From NCBI GenBank assembly GCA_937898195.1, contig CALEJD010000045.1, positions 1 to 14,575 on the forward strand: a DNA stretch of 14,575 nucleotides. Reading direction: 5' to 3'. Each line of letters begins with the position of its first letter. Within the stretch, counting starts at the first letter, position 1. This DNA is from an uncultured Clostridia bacterium. Its GTDB lineage: Bacteria > Bacillota > Clostridia > Oscillospirales > Acutalibacteraceae. Under the pieces are notes generated by a model. That model was not told the origin of the DNA and ran no database searches. It saw only the letters and a program-made list of their open reading frames with translations. The position numbers and the translations under genes were made by a program. Below, piece by piece: positions 13,773 to 14,575 of the stretch.

Positions 13773-14575
13773 ATGAAAATGTCATTCCGTTGGTATGGCG
13801 AAAGTGACCCAATATCATTGCAATACATTCGTCAAATTCCAAATATGAAAAGCATTGTCAGTGCTGTTTATGATGTAAAACCGGGTGAGGTTTGGCCGGA
13901 AGAGTCAATTGAAAAAATGGTAAAACAATGTGAAGAAAACGGTCTTGTTTTTGATGTTGTTGAATCAATTCCTGTGCACGAAAACATTAAACTCGGCAGA
14001 GATAATGTGGACGAGCTTTTAGAGGTTTATTGTGAAAACATTCGTCGTTGTGCAAAATATGGTGTTAAATGTGTAACATATAACTTTATGCCTGTTTTTG
14101 ACTGGACTCGCACACAACTTGATAAAGAGGCAGAAGATGGCTCAACAAGTCTTGTTATGTATTGGGAACAGATGAAAGGTCTTGACCCACTCAAAGATGA
14201 CATTCATCTTCCCGGTTGGGATTCAAGCTATAGTCAAGAAGAAGTAAGAGAATTAATTTCTGCCTATGGTGAACTTGGCGAAGAAGGACTTTGGAAAAAT
14301 CTTGAAAAATTCCTTAAAAAAGTTATTCCTGTGGCTGAAGAATGTGGCGTTAAAATGGCAATTCATCCAGATGACCCACCATATCCAATTTTTGGTATTC
14401 CAAGAATTATTACTTGCGAAGAAAACATTGACAGAATGTTAAAACTTGTTGATAGTGAAGCAAATAGTCTTTGTCTTTGCACCGGTTCATTAGGTTGTGC
14501 AAAATCAAATGACGTGGTAAAAATGATTAGAAAATATAGTGCAATGAACAGAATTGCATTTATGCATATCAGAAA
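13773..14575 (+). CDS. uxuA: Mannonate dehydratase UxuA (3' truncated by window)
   Basis: The first 267 codons of UxuA, cut by the window edge; the family is usually about 350-360 residues. UxuA dehydrates D-mannonate to 2-keto-3-deoxygluconate in the glucuronate branch of hexuronate catabolism, in the cytosol, with a divalent metal. The N-terminus FRWYGESDPISLQYIRQIP is the typical UxuA opening. VTYNFMPVFDWTRT (about 97-110), HPDDPPYPIFGIPRI (198-212), CTGSLG (236-241) and FMHIR (263-267) are family signatures, and H198, C236 and H265 fall where metal ligands are expected. ATG 13773 follows GGAGGG by 6 bases. The gene has its own promoter; any hexuronate partner genes would lie beyond the window. 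Confidence 0.93.
   Translation, partial: MKMSFRWYGESDPISLQYIRQIPNMKSIVSAVYDVKPGEVWPEESIEKMVKQCEENGLVFDVVESIPVHENIKLGRDNVDELLEVYCENIRRCAKYGVKCVTYNFMPVFDWTRTQLDKEAEDGSTSLVMYWEQMKGLDPLKDDIHLPGWDSSYSQEEVRELISAYGELGEEGLWKNLEKFLKKVIPVAEECGVKMAIHPDDPPYPIFGIPRIITCEENIDRMLKLVDSEANSLCLCTGSLGCAKSNDVVKMIRKYSAMNRIAFMHIR

Overview
The window is AT-rich bacterial chromosome. Strong AGGAGG-type ribosome binding sites, sigma-A-like promoters (often with exactly 17-nt spacers), T-tailed hairpin terminators, lipoproteins with Thr/Ser/Glu-rich linkers, a DUF6440-type fragment and the trmN6-like/rsmI pair all suggest a low-GC Bacillota of class Clostridia, perhaps a gut Oscillospiraceae/Ruminococcaceae-like lineage. 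The taxonomic placement is inferred from style and family content only. There are no rRNA or tRNA genes, no CRISPR array and no transposase.

Layout. (1) 1-104: tail of a DUF6440-type gene, closed by a strong terminator. (2) 204-360: a short non-coding element with perfect 12-bp terminal inverted repeats and internal hairpins, resembling a MITE. Its right edge supplies part of the -35 box of the next gene. (3) 431-1363: a fructosamine-kinase/APH-type phosphotransferase, convergent with a radical SAM/SPASM protein (1404-2237, minus) across a bidirectional terminator. (4) 2341-2895: a lipoprotein with weak LprI-like character. (5) 2968-5227: a two-gene operon of a FemABX aminoacyltransferase and a GH43-type propeller protein, with promoter and terminator. 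(6) 5371-6168: a second lipoprotein carrying 17 consecutive threonines.

(7) 6391-12247: a five-gene co-directional operon of rlmB, a 910-residue P1B-ATPase-like protein that has lost its catalytic motifs, an MgtC/SapB membrane protein, a trmN6-like tRNA methyltransferase and rsmI. Three genes modify RNA of the translation apparatus. The two membrane genes in the middle form a sub-pair reminiscent of the mgtC/P-type-ATPase linkage of Mg2+ physiology, but here the ATPase appears inactive. This is the most unusual content of the window. (8) 12239-12862 (minus): an XRE regulator whose 3' end overlaps rsmI tail to tail by 9 bp and whose upstream region carries a 15-bp palindrome, likely its own operator. 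(9) 12957-13676: a histidine phosphatase diverging from the regulator. (10) 13773 to the end: the first 267 codons of mannonate dehydratase (uxuA), with its own promoter.

Most genes are ordinary housekeeping or accessory functions. The parts worth following up are the degenerate P-type ATPase with its long acidic cytosolic tail and MgtC partner, the inverted-repeat element that donates a promoter, and the FemABX-GH43 pair.
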